From Algoriphagus yeomjeoni (GTDB lineage: Bacteria; Bacteroidota; Bacteroidia; Cytophagales; Cyclobacteriaceae), in contig NZ_QLLK01000005.1 of the NCBI RefSeq assembly GCF_003259505.1, forward strand, positions 310,001 to 374,000: a stretch of 64,000 nucleotides of DNA, given 5' to 3'. Position numbers and translations under genes: made by a program. Each line of letters opens with the position of its first letter. Position 1 is the first letter of the stretch. The notes beneath the pieces are model-generated. The model was given only the letters and a program-made list of their open reading frames with translations, was not told the DNA's origin and did no database searches. Of the stretch, positions 25,149-34,312 are shown one piece after another.

Positions 25149-26420
25149 ATGAAGAATATTGCTTTACTCTTTGTCCTGATCCTTGCTTTTTCCTCCTGCC
25201 AAAACTTCGATGATCCTATACCGGATGGGAGTTTTTTGGAAACACCTACACTTAGTACCAGACTTGTTGATGAGACTAGTGTGGAGCTCACTTGGTCTTC
25301 AGCACAGATTTGTAATATCAACTGCCCTTCCATCGTTCCGGCATCTTTTTATGAAGTATGGACCAAGTCGCTTGTTTCCAGTACTAACTATAAGCTTGTC
25401 GAGATTCCAGCAGGGCAGATGTCATATCTAGTTGAGGGTTTAGAGCCTGGCGTGAGACAGGAGTTTTATGTGGTTGCAAAGCGGGCGAATGTAAGTAATG
25501 AAACGAACCGCGTGATGGTGGTGCCGAATGAACTTCCTGCTTCCCTAACAGTTTTTGAAAAGGCAAGCTTCGACTACATCACTCATCCGCAAGTTTCTCC
25601 TGACGGGACTAAAGTGATCTATACCATTTCAGAAGCGGGATCTAGTATTCAGCCCCAGCAGGTTTTTGTTTTTGATCTCAATAGTAAGTCTGAAAAGTTA
25701 ATTTCTGAGAAAGGTCAATATCCATCCTGGTCTGCAAATGGTGAGAGTCTGATTTTTGTTGTTGGGGATCAAAATATTTCTGCTCTAAGGGAATATACAG
25801 TGGCTTCAGGCGAGTCGGAAGAAATTATCAGTGATTCATTTCAAAGTTACTTCCCGGTTTTTGGCGTCAGAGATACAACCTTGATCTATTTTCTGGATAG
25901 CCTAGATGAGGGGGACCAAAGCATTATTTTATTCAATCTAGATGAGGAGGCTACGAATCCAAAAAGAACACTTCGTGATGTAGATGACATTGAGAATATT
26001 CAGATGCCGATTTTAGGGATGACTTATTCAACAGAAGAAAACAACGTTGCCTACAGCGTGACCTTTGCAAAAGACACACCTGTTGGCTTTTCTTATGATG
26101 TAGTAGGTTTTGCCGTGAATAGTCCCACATCTTTGAGGAGTTTTGTGGTATCTGACTGGAATGATAGTAATCCATCCTTTTCACCAACAAACTCTGAACT
26201 CTTGGCATTTGTCTCTGACCGGAGTGGGACTAATCAGCTTTGGATTCGCAATACAATCACCGGGAAGCTTTACCAAGTGACTGATTTTCAGGAAAGTGAA
26301 CGCATCAATGTCGGGATAGTAGGGTTAAGCTGGAGCGAAGAAAAGTTATATATAAATATTCAAGAGACTTCAGGAGTCACCCGACTTGTAAGTCTTGATG
26401 TTTCTTCTTTATTGAATTAA
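25149..26420 (+). CDS. Lipoprotein with fibronectin type III and TolB-like beta-propeller domains
   Basis: A 423-residue lipoprotein (lipobox FSSCQ, Cys at residue 17). Residues about 28-125 form a fibronectin type III domain (VELTWSSAQ, YEVWTKSLVSSTNYKLVEIPAG, GLEPGVRQEFYVVAKRANVSNETN). Residues 140-423 contain WD40-like PD40 blades: HPQVSPDGTKVIYTIS, QYPSWSANGESLIFV, NPSFSPTNSELLAFVSDRSG. It is probably exposed at the outer membrane or periplasm and binds protein or glycan partners. No catalytic residues are seen. Confidence 0.85.
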   Translation: MKNIALLFVLILAFSSCQNFDDPIPDGSFLETPTLSTRLVDETSVELTWSSAQICNINCPSIVPASFYEVWTKSLVSSTNYKLVEIPAGQMSYLVEGLEPGVRQEFYVVAKRANVSNETNRVMVVPNELPASLTVFEKASFDYITHPQVSPDGTKVIYTISEAGSSIQPQQVFVFDLNSKSEKLISEKGQYPSWSANGESLIFVVGDQNISALREYTVASGESEEIISDSFQSYFPVFGVRDTTLIYFLDSLDEGDQSIILFNLDEEATNPKRTLRDVDDIENIQMPILGMTYSTEENNVAYSVTFAKDTPVGFSYDVVGFAVNSPTSLRSFVVSDWNDSNPSFSPTNSELLAFVSDRSGTNQLWIRNTITGKLYQVTDFQESERINVGIVGLSWSEEKLYINIQETSGVTRLVSLDVSSLLN

Positions 26421-26612
26421 AAGGCGTTTTTTCTTAACATTTTTTTAACCAATTAACACACTAAGAATGCACAACCCGTGCTGCTATCATCCTTGAGGTT
26501 TGTGTCGGTTGAGACCAAGACTGAACACTGATTACTGGGACTCACCACTTATTAGGCTCCACTCTGATCCACGGCCCAAGGTTAAATGAAAGTTTTTATG
26601 TGAGCAATTAGG

Positions 26613-28853
26613 TTAGTTCACTGACTCCCAGTCTATCTTTTCAGGCTTTATCGGCAAATTTCTGACTCTGCTTCCTGTGGCATTAAACACAGCATTGGCA
26701 ATTGCCGCAGCAACTGGCCCCATCGCCGCTTCGCCTGCTCCCATAGGTTTAGTCTCGGGTCTATCGATGATGTGAACTTCCACTTCCGGCACATATTTCA
26801 TCCTTAGGATAGGATAAGTATTCCAGTCCACGCTAGTGATTCCATCCTCGTCAAATTGTACTTCCTCCAACATGGTCCAGCTGGCGGATTGGATCATTCC
26901 GCCTTCGGTCTGGTTTTTCAGCCCATCAGGATTTATAGTCAGTCCAGAGTCGATTACTCCTGTGAGCTTTTTGAGTTTGTAGCTCTTGGCAGCCTTGTCG
27001 ATTTCTACTTCAGCTAGTACAGCAAAATAGGAGGTGGCATTCTTATACCTCGCATAGGCGACTCCAAATCCGTTATTTGCAGATTTAGATCTGTTTTTCC
27101 AGTTGGTCTTCTGAGCCAATTCTTCCAAAACGGCCCTGGCTCGTGGATCTTCTAAGTTTTTTATCCTAAAATCAATCGGGTCTTTGCCTGCTTTGTGAGC
27201 TAGTTCATCCATGAAGGCCTCCATAGCAAAGGTATTTGCATATGCTCCCAAACCTCTAAGAGATGAGGTTCGGAGTGGGCCATCGTAGTTGAAAAGGTGG
27301 AGTTGCTTGGCTTCGAAACTGTATTCTGGAATTCCATTTCGGTGCGAGCCACCTGACCAGCCGCCTTTTCTAAATTCAACAGGAGGATCCAAAGTTCTCG
27401 CTGCGATAAAACTTCCCCCACTTCCATTTGGTCGTGTACTATGGGAATCTGACCAGACAATGCTGTCCCAACCTAAAAGCTTTCCATCTGAATCCAATCC
27501 CCCCGATAGGCGGAAGGCCATAGTTGTGCCGTATGGTTCCCACTTGTTCTCATCTTCTCGCATCCATTGAAGTCGTACATGTTTGCCTGGAAATTCTTTG
27601 GCTATGATGGCAACTTCCCCCGACACATCGTCTGCTCCATTGTGGCCATAGCATCCGGAACCTGGAACTCCAACACATCGGACTTTTTCTTTATCCAATG
27701 TGAGCAAATCTGCTATTGAATCTCTCACGGGATATACTCCTTGCGTAGCTGACCAAACGGTTAGTAGATTTGGTTCCCAAAGTGCGACTGCACAAGACGG
27801 CCCCATAGAGGCATGCATGTGGTAGGGCCGGAAATAGTCTGCTTGATGTCGTATGGCTGATTTTGAAATAAGTTCTGCTATTCCTGGTGAGACTTCTACT
27901 TCATCCGGATTGCCTGATGTATTTAGCACGTTATCCACTAGCTGGTCTGGAAGTGTAGTGATTGGAGACTTATCCCAGACGGCTAGCTCTTTTAGCATTT
28001 CCCTGGCTTTTACTGCCTGGTATTCGCGTTCAGCAACTACCGCTAAAAAGCTTCCGTTTCTGATCACTTTAAGTACTCCAGGCAAAGCTTCTACTTGGTT
28101 GAGGTCTATGGATTCTAAGGTAGCGTCGTAGGAAGGAGGATGAAGCACTCGTGCATGGACCATCCCCGGCATTTTCAGATCATGGACAAAATGAGATTCT
28201 CCAGTCACTAATTTCCGAATATCATCTCGGTGCAATGGCTTCCCCACATATCTATAATCTTCTGGCTTTTTTGGTTTAATGTCTCCAGAGATTCTCTCCT
28301 CGATGAATTTGCCTTCCAAAAGCTCCCAATAACTCACTTTCTCACCAGAGTTAGTTACAACTACTCCGTCTTCTACTCGAAGACTTTCTGGACTTACATT
28401 CCATTTTTGCGCGGCCATTTTCAGCAAATGGTATTTTGCCTCAGCGGCAGCCTGCCGGATAGCGCTTCCACTTCCTTCCACGGAGTTGCTGCCGGCAGTA
28501 AATCCTTCATTTGGAGTTTGACCTGTATCTGAATTGATGATATGGCAGCGATCGGGATGAATATCCAGCTCCTCAGCAGCAATTTGGATCAGGGCAATTT
28601 TGATTCCCTGACCGAGTTCTTGCTTTCCAGATAGTACGGTTAAGTGTCCTTCGGCATCTAATCGAATCCAAGAGTCAATTAATTTATTGTCAATAGTAGG
28701 GCGAAGAGGCACTCCAGTGTAAGGAGGAATCTCGCTTGGCGCTCCCTTAGTTTGGCAAAAAGTGAGCGGTAAAAGATTGAACCCTATTAACAGGTGTCCA
28801 GTGCTTTTGAGGAAAGACCGGCGACTTGAGTTCATATTCTGTAGATCTTCCAT
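26613..28853 (-). CDS. Molybdopterin-dependent hydroxylase large subunit (xanthine dehydrogenase / isoquinoline 1-oxidoreductase type)
   Basis: A 746-residue molybdenum cofactor subunit. The start at 28853 (MEDLQNMNSSRRSFLKS) gives a Tat signal with SRRSFLK, so it is exported folded; the frame is open further upstream but that extension overlaps the small-subunit gene. Motifs include GKQELGQGIKIALIQIAAEE, VHARVLHPPSYDA, the molybdopterin-contacting GSGCYGHNGADD, RGLGAYANTFAMEAFMDELA and the catalytic Glu in MGAGEAAMGPVAAAIANA. It is an IorB-like enzyme hydroxylating N-heterocycles or aldehydes; substrate unknown. The partner [2Fe-2S] gene ends 2 nt upstream; no FAD subunit is present, which implies a cytochrome-type acceptor. 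Confidence 0.92.
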   Translation of the reverse strand: MEDLQNMNSSRRSFLKSTGHLLIGFNLLPLTFCQTKGAPSEIPPYTGVPLRPTIDNKLIDSWIRLDAEGHLTVLSGKQELGQGIKIALIQIAAEELDIHPDRCHIINSDTGQTPNEGFTAGSNSVEGSGSAIRQAAAEAKYHLLKMAAQKWNVSPESLRVEDGVVVTNSGEKVSYWELLEGKFIEERISGDIKPKKPEDYRYVGKPLHRDDIRKLVTGESHFVHDLKMPGMVHARVLHPPSYDATLESIDLNQVEALPGVLKVIRNGSFLAVVAEREYQAVKAREMLKELAVWDKSPITTLPDQLVDNVLNTSGNPDEVEVSPGIAELISKSAIRHQADYFRPYHMHASMGPSCAVALWEPNLLTVWSATQGVYPVRDSIADLLTLDKEKVRCVGVPGSGCYGHNGADDVSGEVAIIAKEFPGKHVRLQWMREDENKWEPYGTTMAFRLSGGLDSDGKLLGWDSIVWSDSHSTRPNGSGGSFIAARTLDPPVEFRKGGWSGGSHRNGIPEYSFEAKQLHLFNYDGPLRTSSLRGLGAYANTFAMEAFMDELAHKAGKDPIDFRIKNLEDPRARAVLEELAQKTNWKNRSKSANNGFGVAYARYKNATSYFAVLAEVEIDKAAKSYKLKKLTGVIDSGLTINPDGLKNQTEGGMIQSASWTMLEEVQFDEDGITSVDWNTYPILRMKYVPEVEVHIIDRPETKPMGAGEAAMGPVAAAIANAVFNATGSRVRNLPIKPEKIDWESVN

Positions 28854-28855
28854 GA

Positions 28856-29326
28856 TTAGGCCTTTGTATTTTCTGATGCCAACTTGACTGCTTTGATAAA
28901 TCTGGAATGTGTGCCACAGCGACAGATCACTGGATTTAGTGCAGTTCGAATCTCCAGTTCGGTCGGTTTGGGGTTTTCTTCTAAAAGTGCTACAGCTGTC
29001 ATGATCATCCCGTTGAGGCAATAGCCACATTGTGCGGCTTGGGTATCTATGAAGGCTTGCTGTACGGGATGAAGTTTCCCGTTTTGGGCTAATCCTTCCA
29101 GCGTAGTTATTTCAGTATTTTCAAAACTGGAACATGCTCTAAGGCAAGAGGGCTCTGCTTTCTGGTCTACGATTACCATACACGCGCCGCATTGCAAAAG
29201 GCCACAGCCATATTTGGCACCTTTGAATGCAAATTCCTCTCTAAGGATGTATAAAAGTGGTTCTTCAGGGTCTGCGGAAATAGTTTTAGTATCTCCGTTA
29301 ACACGTAGCTTAATGTCTTGAGGCAT
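28856..29326 (-). CDS. [2Fe-2S] small subunit of the molybdenum hydroxylase
   Basis: A 156-residue iron-sulfur protein starting at MPQDIKLRVNG (ATG 29326); longer in-frame starts run into tRNA-Cys and are rejected. The plant-type cluster is in YGCGLLQCGACMVIVD and the second cluster in CGYCLNGMIM with CRCGTHSRF. It passes electrons from the molybdenum centre of the downstream large subunit (2-nt gap). It has no signal peptide of its own, so it probably rides out with the Tat-exported partner. Confidence 0.93.
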   Translation of the reverse strand: MPQDIKLRVNGDTKTISADPEEPLLYILREEFAFKGAKYGCGLLQCGACMVIVDQKAEPSCLRACSSFENTEITTLEGLAQNGKLHPVQQAFIDTQAAQCGYCLNGMIMTAVALLEENPKPTELEIRTALNPVICRCGTHSRFIKAVKLASENTKA

Positions 29327-29473
29327 GGTAATCAGAAGTTTAATTGGATAAACTAAGGAATGTCTGCCTGAATTGCAATGTGAAAAAATAATTAAGTGAC
29401 TTGAACTAAATGGACGGTGAAAAAAATGACTTGAAACGAAAAAAGCATCCACCGAAGTGAATGCTTTTTGTTG

Positions 29474-29544
29474 AGGTCGAGAGCGGATTCGAACCGCTGT
29501 AGAAGGTTTTGCAGACCTCTGCCTAGCCACTCGGCCACTCGACC
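29474..29544 (-). tRNA. tRNA-Cys (anticodon GCA)
   Basis: On the minus strand the 71-nt cloverleaf has acceptor GGTCGAG paired with CTCGACC, a D arm in GGCCGAGTGGCTAGGC, anticodon loop CTGCAAA giving GCA, and T arm GCGGTTCGAATCCGC. CCA is not encoded. A perfect-consensus promoter lies just upstream. Confidence 0.96.
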
Positions 29545-29560
29545 AATCAGAATTGGAATG

Positions 29561-29590
29561 CAAATGTAGTTATTATCTTTTCCTTTGCAA
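29561..29590 (-). promoter_or_regulatory. Promoter of tRNA-Cys
   Basis: On the minus strand TTG (complement of 29588-29590), a 19-nt spacer, then TACATTTG (complement of 29561-29568), an exact fit to the Bacteroidota consensus TTG-N19-TAnnTTTG. It lies 16 nt before the tRNA 5' end. Confidence 0.85.
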
Positions 29591-29834
29591 TAAAGGAACT
29601 ATTTATTTTGAATCTATGCCAGTAAATCAGCCGCTGTGATATTTGGAATTCAAGAAACAAGAGCCTTGTATCGTGGGATTTCAATTGAAGTTTGGAAAGC
29701 TTGCAAAATACATTCTATTTATATTGATTCTAAATTAATTTTTGATAGAAAAAATATCCTTAATTATCTGTAATACAAGTGTATATGAAATCAAATAGTC
29801 ATCCTATGTGCAGTAAGTCATACATCACTACAAG
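29591..29834. other. AT-rich divergent intergenic region before the respiratory operon
   Basis: About 245 nt between the tRNA-Cys promoter and the act promoter, read in opposite directions. Nothing coding is seen. Near the end two similar words, AGTCATCCTATG and AGTCATACATCA, occur about 30 nt apart and could be regulator half-sites, but this is weak. Confidence 0.35.
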
Positions 29835-29865
29835 TTTGAAAAATTGGCTTCGGGTAGTACCTTTG
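29835..29865 (+). promoter_or_regulatory. Promoter of the act-cox respiratory operon
   Basis: TTTG at 29835-29838, a 19-nt spacer, and TACCTTTG at 29858-29865, a full match to the Bacteroidota housekeeping promoter. The predicted transcript start is near 29872, about 38 nt before the actA ATG at 29910. Confidence 0.85.
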
Positions 29866-29909
29866 CAGGGGTTATAATAAACCGCATAAACTATTTAATT
29901 AGCTATAAT

Positions 29910-31172
29910 ATGTTATCTAAACGCTCGTTAGTAGGGGTTCGATTGAATTTCCACACACTGGCAGTGCTGTTTTTCTTGCTGATCGGTACGCAGGCTTTTG
30001 CCGCTGATCCGTCGGTGGACAATAGCGATGAAGCAGTAGCAGCAGGAAAGGCTCTGTTCAACACAAACTGTAAAACTTGCCACAGATTAGATCAGAAGTT
30101 GGTTGGCCCTGCTTTGAGAGGAGCTACAGACAGAGCGCCTGTCGAATTAGTGAAAAGTTTCATCAAAAATTCGCAGGCTGTAATCGCATCGGGCAATGCG
30201 TATTATAGTGACTTGTATAAAGAATATAACAACACTATGATGATCTCTCACGAATTCTTAAGTGATGAGGATCTAAATAATCTATTGGCATATATAGAGT
30301 ACGGTGATACTGCTGACCCGGCAGCAGCTACAGCTACTGGAGATGCGGAAGGTGGTGCTGTTGCGGCAGGAGGGGGCATTCCTAATGAATACTTGACCAT
30401 CATTTTGGGTGTACTAGTAGTAGTACTTCTTTTGATTTTGATCGTATTGGGACTCATCATCTCTGTATTGACCAAATACCTTGCAAAACAGGATTTGGAT
30501 GAAGACGACAAAGAGTTTGTCTCTCAGAAAACTAACTTAGGTAAAGTATTTAAGAGCGATATGTTCGTGGTTATAGTCACTGCTTTGGTGGTGGCATTGG
30601 TAGCTAAAACTGCTTTGGACGGACTTTATTCCGTAGGTGTACAGCAGGGCTATGCTCCTGAGCAGCCGATTGCTTACTCACACGCTCTTCACGCAGGTAC
30701 GCTAGAGATCGAATGTCAGTATTGCCATACCGGTGTTGAGCTAGGGAAATCTGCAAATATTCCTTCTGCAAATATCTGTATGAACTGTCACACACACGTG
30801 CAGAATGTACAAGGAGCTGAAGGCGTTTCTCCGGAAATTCAGAAAATATATGATGCGGTTGATAACAACCAGCCGATCGAGTGGGTAAGAGTACATAACC
30901 TTCCAGATTTGGCGTATTTCAATCACTCTCAGCACGTTGTAGTAGGTGAAGTGGAATGTCAAACTTGCCATGGCCCTATTCAGGAAATGGAAGTTGTTGG
31001 ACAGCATAGCGCACTTACTATGGGCTGGTGTATCGACTGTCACAGACAGACTGAGATCACCACGGAAGGCAATGCCTACTATGATAAGTTGGTTCAGATT
31101 CACTCTGACTCCAAAGATGCCTTGAAAGTGAAAGACATCGGAGGTTTGGAGTGTGCTAAGTGCCACTATTAA
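29910..31172 (+). CDS. actA: Alternative complex III multiheme cytochrome c subunit (ActA), with extra N-terminal monoheme domain
   Basis: A periplasmic cytochrome of quinol:cytochrome c oxidoreductase. The ATG at 29910 (MLSKRSLVG) gives a signal peptide cleaved after QAFA; the upstream in-frame extension overlaps the promoter and is rejected. Six CxxCH heme motifs are seen: CKTCH in an N-terminal monoheme cytochrome c domain, then after two membrane helices (ILGVLVVVLLLILIVLGL and VVIVTALVVALVAK) CQYCH, CMNCH, CQTCH, CIDCH and CAKCH. The last five correspond to the pentaheme core described for Rhodothermus marinus ActA; the first is an added domain. First gene of the operon. Confidence 0.92.
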   Translation: MLSKRSLVGVRLNFHTLAVLFFLLIGTQAFAADPSVDNSDEAVAAGKALFNTNCKTCHRLDQKLVGPALRGATDRAPVELVKSFIKNSQAVIASGNAYYSDLYKEYNNTMMISHEFLSDEDLNNLLAYIEYGDTADPAAATATGDAEGGAVAAGGGIPNEYLTIILGVLVVVLLLILIVLGLIISVLTKYLAKQDLDEDDKEFVSQKTNLGKVFKSDMFVVIVTALVVALVAKTALDGLYSVGVQQGYAPEQPIAYSHALHAGTLEIECQYCHTGVELGKSANIPSANICMNCHTHVQNVQGAEGVSPEIQKIYDAVDNNQPIEWVRVHNLPDLAYFNHSQHVVVGEVECQTCHGPIQEMEVVGQHSALTMGWCIDCHRQTEITTEGNAYYDKLVQIHSDSKDALKVKDIGGLECAKCHY

Positions 31173-31211
31173 TTCATTATTCTTTTCGCAAATTCATTCT
31201 TATATCATAAA

Positions 31212-34200
31212 ATGAAGGAAAATAAAAAAACGTACTGGAAAGGGCTTGAGCAGCTCAATAACGATCCAGAGTTTGTAAAGAACGCTGACAGGGAATTCCC
31301 TGAGCTTCCTTCTACACTCAACGAAGAGGGTAGTGCTTCCAGAAGAGACTTTCTGAAAGTAATGGGTTTCAGCCTAGCAGCAGCCTCTTTGGCTGCATGT
31401 GAGGCGCCTGTAAGAAAGATGATCCCTTATGTGAACAAGCCGGTTGATATCAACCCATCTGTTCCTAACTATTATGCATCTACCTATGCTACTGGTGGGG
31501 ATTACGCTTCTATTGTAGTTAAGACAAGAGAAGGTCGTCCTATCAAAATTGACGGAAACGAACTTTCCCCTATTAATAAAGGAAAAGTGAATGCGATTGT
31601 CGAAGGGTCTATCCTTTCTCTTTATGATAAAGAGAGAATAGCAGGGCCTTACAGTGGAGGTCAGCTTTCTGACTGGAAAACTGTAGACGCGCAAGCAAAA
31701 TCTGCTTTGGCTTCTGCAGGAGCTGTGAAAATCGTAGCAAACACGATTATTTCACCTTCTACTTTGAAGGCTATTCAGCAATTCGCTGATGCTAATGGAA
31801 ATGTAGAAGTAATCATGTATGACCCACTTTCTAACTACGGTATTACTAAGGCTGCAGAAACGTATTATGGTTCAGCAGTACTTCCTTCCTATTCATTTGA
31901 CAAAGCAAAAACAATCGTATCCTTCGGAGCTGACTTCTTAGGATCTTGGATTTCTCCTATTGAATTTGCTCGCCAATACGCTCAAACAAGAAAAATCAGC
32001 AAAGAGAAGCCTGAAATGTCTAGACATTATCAGTTTGAATCTACCTTGTCTCTTGCTGGTGCAAATGCTGATTACAGAACTCCAATCAGAGCTTCCCAAA
32101 GCGGGTTGGCGGTTCTTGCGTTATATAATGCGATTGCCAAGAAAGCTGGGGCAGCTACCGTTTCAGCTCCGGCAGTTGAGATTGCTCATCTAGAAAAAGC
32201 TGCCGCTGACCTTTGGGCCAGCAAAAGTGCTTCTCTTGTAGTTTCTGGATCAAATGATCCGAATGTACAAGTTGTCATCAATGCGATCAATGAATTGCTT
32301 GGAAGTAACGGTACTACAGTAGATTTCGCAAATGTAGCTCACTACAGAAAAGGCGATGATGCCAAAATGAATCAGTTTGTAACTGATTTGAATGCAGGAA
32401 GAGTTGGTGGAGTTATTTTCTACAACTGTAATCCAGTATATGATTTTGCGAGAGGCGCGGAAATCGCCGCTGGTATTGCAAAAGCAAAAGTGAGTATTTC
32501 TACTAATGGTACATTGGATGAGACTTCATCTTTGGTGCAAATAGTAGCTCCAGATCATCACTTCTTAGAGTCTTGGAATGATTTCGAACCAAAGAAAGGT
32601 CATTTCTCTTTGGCGCAGCCTACGATTTCTCCGCTTTTTGATACAAGACAAGCACAAGAATCTTTCTTGGTTTGGGCTGGTGATACTACCTCTTATTACG
32701 ATTTTCTTCAGGCTAACTGGCAGGGTGGCTTATTTACGCAGGTTGAAACGAGTGGTACTTTCCAAGAATTCTGGGATCAGACCTTATACAATGGAGTACT
32801 AGCTATCAATTCTACTTCTGAGGCTTTGGCTCCAGTTGGAGATGTAAGTGCTGCTGCTTCTGCGGTATCTAAAGCTTACTCTGCTGACAACGCTTCTGCT
32901 GAATTAGTGATTTATACTAAAGTAGGTATCGGTAACGGTGCTTATGCAAATGTTCCATGGCTACAGGAATTGTCAGATCCTATCTCTAAGGCAACTTGGG
33001 ATAACTACCTGACAGTAACTCAGAAATGGGCTTCTGAAAATGGAGTGACTCAATCTGAGGAGCATACTAGCAAAGCTTCTATCACAGTAAATGGTAAATC
33101 CTTGATCGTTCCGATCTTGATTCAGCCAGGTCAGGCAGAAGGTACCTTTGGGTTGGCTGTAGGATACGGTAGAACTAAGGCCGGTCGTGTCGCTAATGGC
33201 GTGGGTGTGAATGCTTACGAATTACTTGATGCTTCCAAAGGCTTTGTCAATTTTGATATTACTTCAGGCGTAGAGGTTTCTGCTACCGGAGATTCTTATA
33301 AAATTGCACGTACTCAAACCCACCAGACTTTCATGGGGCGTGAAAACGTCATCCAGGAATCTGTTTTGAGCGAGTATCAGAAAGATGCTTCAGCAGGCAG
33401 ATCTCATCCTCAGATTTACAAGGATGGTGAATTTGTAAAACCATCTAAAATATCTCTTTGGTCAGGCCACCAATATTCTCAGCATCACTGGGGACTAGCT
33501 ATCGATATGAATTCATGTATCGGTTGTTCTGCTTGTTCTGTTGCTTGTCAGGTTGAAAACAACGTGGCTGTAGTAGGTAAGCAGGAAGTATTGAACAGAA
33601 GAGAAATGGCTTGGATCAGAATCGATCGCTACTATTCTTCTGATGCTCCAGCCGATGATTTGAGTGCAATGGAAGTTGCTTCCAGCAATCCAGAGGTTAC
33701 TTTCCAGCCGATGATGTGTCAGCAGTGTAACAACGCTCCATGTGAGACTGTTTGTCCTGTTGCTGCAACTACCCACTCTTCTGAGGGACTAAACCAAATG
33801 ACATACAACAGATGTATTGGTACAAGGTATTGTGCAAACAACTGTCCGTATAAAGTACGTCGATTCAACTGGTTCAAATACCACGATAACAAAGACTTCG
33901 CAGGAGTCAATGTCGCTCAAAACGATGATTTGGGTAAAATGGTCTTGAATCCAGACGTAACCGTTCGTGCTCGTGGTGTGATGGAAAAATGCTCCATGTG
34001 TGTGCAAAGAATTCAAGCTGGTAAGCTAGAGGCTAAGCGTGAGAAGCGTAAAGTGAAAGATGGTGACATCAATGTAGCTTGTGCTGTAGCATGTCCTACC
34101 GATGCTTTGGTATTCGGAGACTTGAATGACTCGAATTCTAAGGTTTCTCAGCTTCTCAAAATTGAGGAGAATACTACTTCAGCATTGAAAGAAGTGAATG

Positions 34201-34295
34201 AGGAGAGAGCATACCATGTATTGGAAGAGATCAACGTGAGTCCAAACGTTTGGTACTTTACCAAAATCAGAAATAAAGACTTAAACGAAGCGTAA
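31212..34295 (+). CDS. actB: Alternative complex III iron-sulfur / molybdopterin-like subunit (ActB)
   Basis: A 1027-residue periplasmic subunit. A Tat-like segment SRRDFLKVMGFSLAAASLAAC is at about 43-63, then a molybdopterin-oxidoreductase-like domain (70-720) that in this family lacks the cofactor. The C-terminal ferredoxin-like part has four cysteine groups: CIGCSACSVACQ, CQQCNNAPCETVCPV, CIGTRYCANNCPY, and CSMC with CAVACPTDA. These suit three [4Fe-4S] and one [3Fe-4S] cluster as in characterised complexes. It relays electrons from the quinol site in ActC to the ActA hemes. Codon use is that of a highly expressed gene. Confidence 0.95.
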   Translation: MKENKKTYWKGLEQLNNDPEFVKNADREFPELPSTLNEEGSASRRDFLKVMGFSLAAASLAACEAPVRKMIPYVNKPVDINPSVPNYYASTYATGGDYASIVVKTREGRPIKIDGNELSPINKGKVNAIVEGSILSLYDKERIAGPYSGGQLSDWKTVDAQAKSALASAGAVKIVANTIISPSTLKAIQQFADANGNVEVIMYDPLSNYGITKAAETYYGSAVLPSYSFDKAKTIVSFGADFLGSWISPIEFARQYAQTRKISKEKPEMSRHYQFESTLSLAGANADYRTPIRASQSGLAVLALYNAIAKKAGAATVSAPAVEIAHLEKAAADLWASKSASLVVSGSNDPNVQVVINAINELLGSNGTTVDFANVAHYRKGDDAKMNQFVTDLNAGRVGGVIFYNCNPVYDFARGAEIAAGIAKAKVSISTNGTLDETSSLVQIVAPDHHFLESWNDFEPKKGHFSLAQPTISPLFDTRQAQESFLVWAGDTTSYYDFLQANWQGGLFTQVETSGTFQEFWDQTLYNGVLAINSTSEALAPVGDVSAAASAVSKAYSADNASAELVIYTKVGIGNGAYANVPWLQELSDPISKATWDNYLTVTQKWASENGVTQSEEHTSKASITVNGKSLIVPILIQPGQAEGTFGLAVGYGRTKAGRVANGVGVNAYELLDASKGFVNFDITSGVEVSATGDSYKIARTQTHQTFMGRENVIQESVLSEYQKDASAGRSHPQIYKDGEFVKPSKISLWSGHQYSQHHWGLAIDMNSCIGCSACSVACQVENNVAVVGKQEVLNRREMAWIRIDRYYSSDAPADDLSAMEVASSNPEVTFQPMMCQQCNNAPCETVCPVAATTHSSEGLNQMTYNRCIGTRYCANNCPYKVRRFNWFKYHDNKDFAGVNVAQNDDLGKMVLNPDVTVRARGVMEKCSMCVQRIQAGKLEAKREKRKVKDGDINVACAVACPTDALVFGDLNDSNSKVSQLLKIEENTTSALKEVNEERAYHVLEEINVSPNVWYFTKIRNKDLNEA

Positions 34296-34312
34296 TCAAA
34301 ATTTTATAAACT

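Noticed and set aside
26461..26580. Minus-strand segment AAGGATGATAGCAGCAC resembling the conserved end of the signal recognition particle RNA apical loop
   Set aside because: The 5' side that should carry the conserved CAGG/UCAGG half is AACC, the tetraloop is not GGAA, and only a single 7-8 bp helix forms around a 20-nt loop. A covariance search with the bacterial small SRP model (Rfam RF00169) would decide; a hit above threshold would reverse this rejection.
28854..29030. N-terminal extension of the molybdenum hydroxylase large subunit
   Set aside because: It overlaps the small-subunit gene, has atypical composition, and the Tat signal begins properly at 28853.
29327..29563. N-terminal extension of the 2Fe-2S subunit
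   Set aside because: The extended frame runs through tRNA-Cys and its promoter region; family length fits the ATG at 29326.
29844..29909. Upstream start of actA
   Set aside because: The extension covers the -7 element and the transcript start, so it cannot be translated from this promoter; the ATG at 29910 yields a normal signal peptide.
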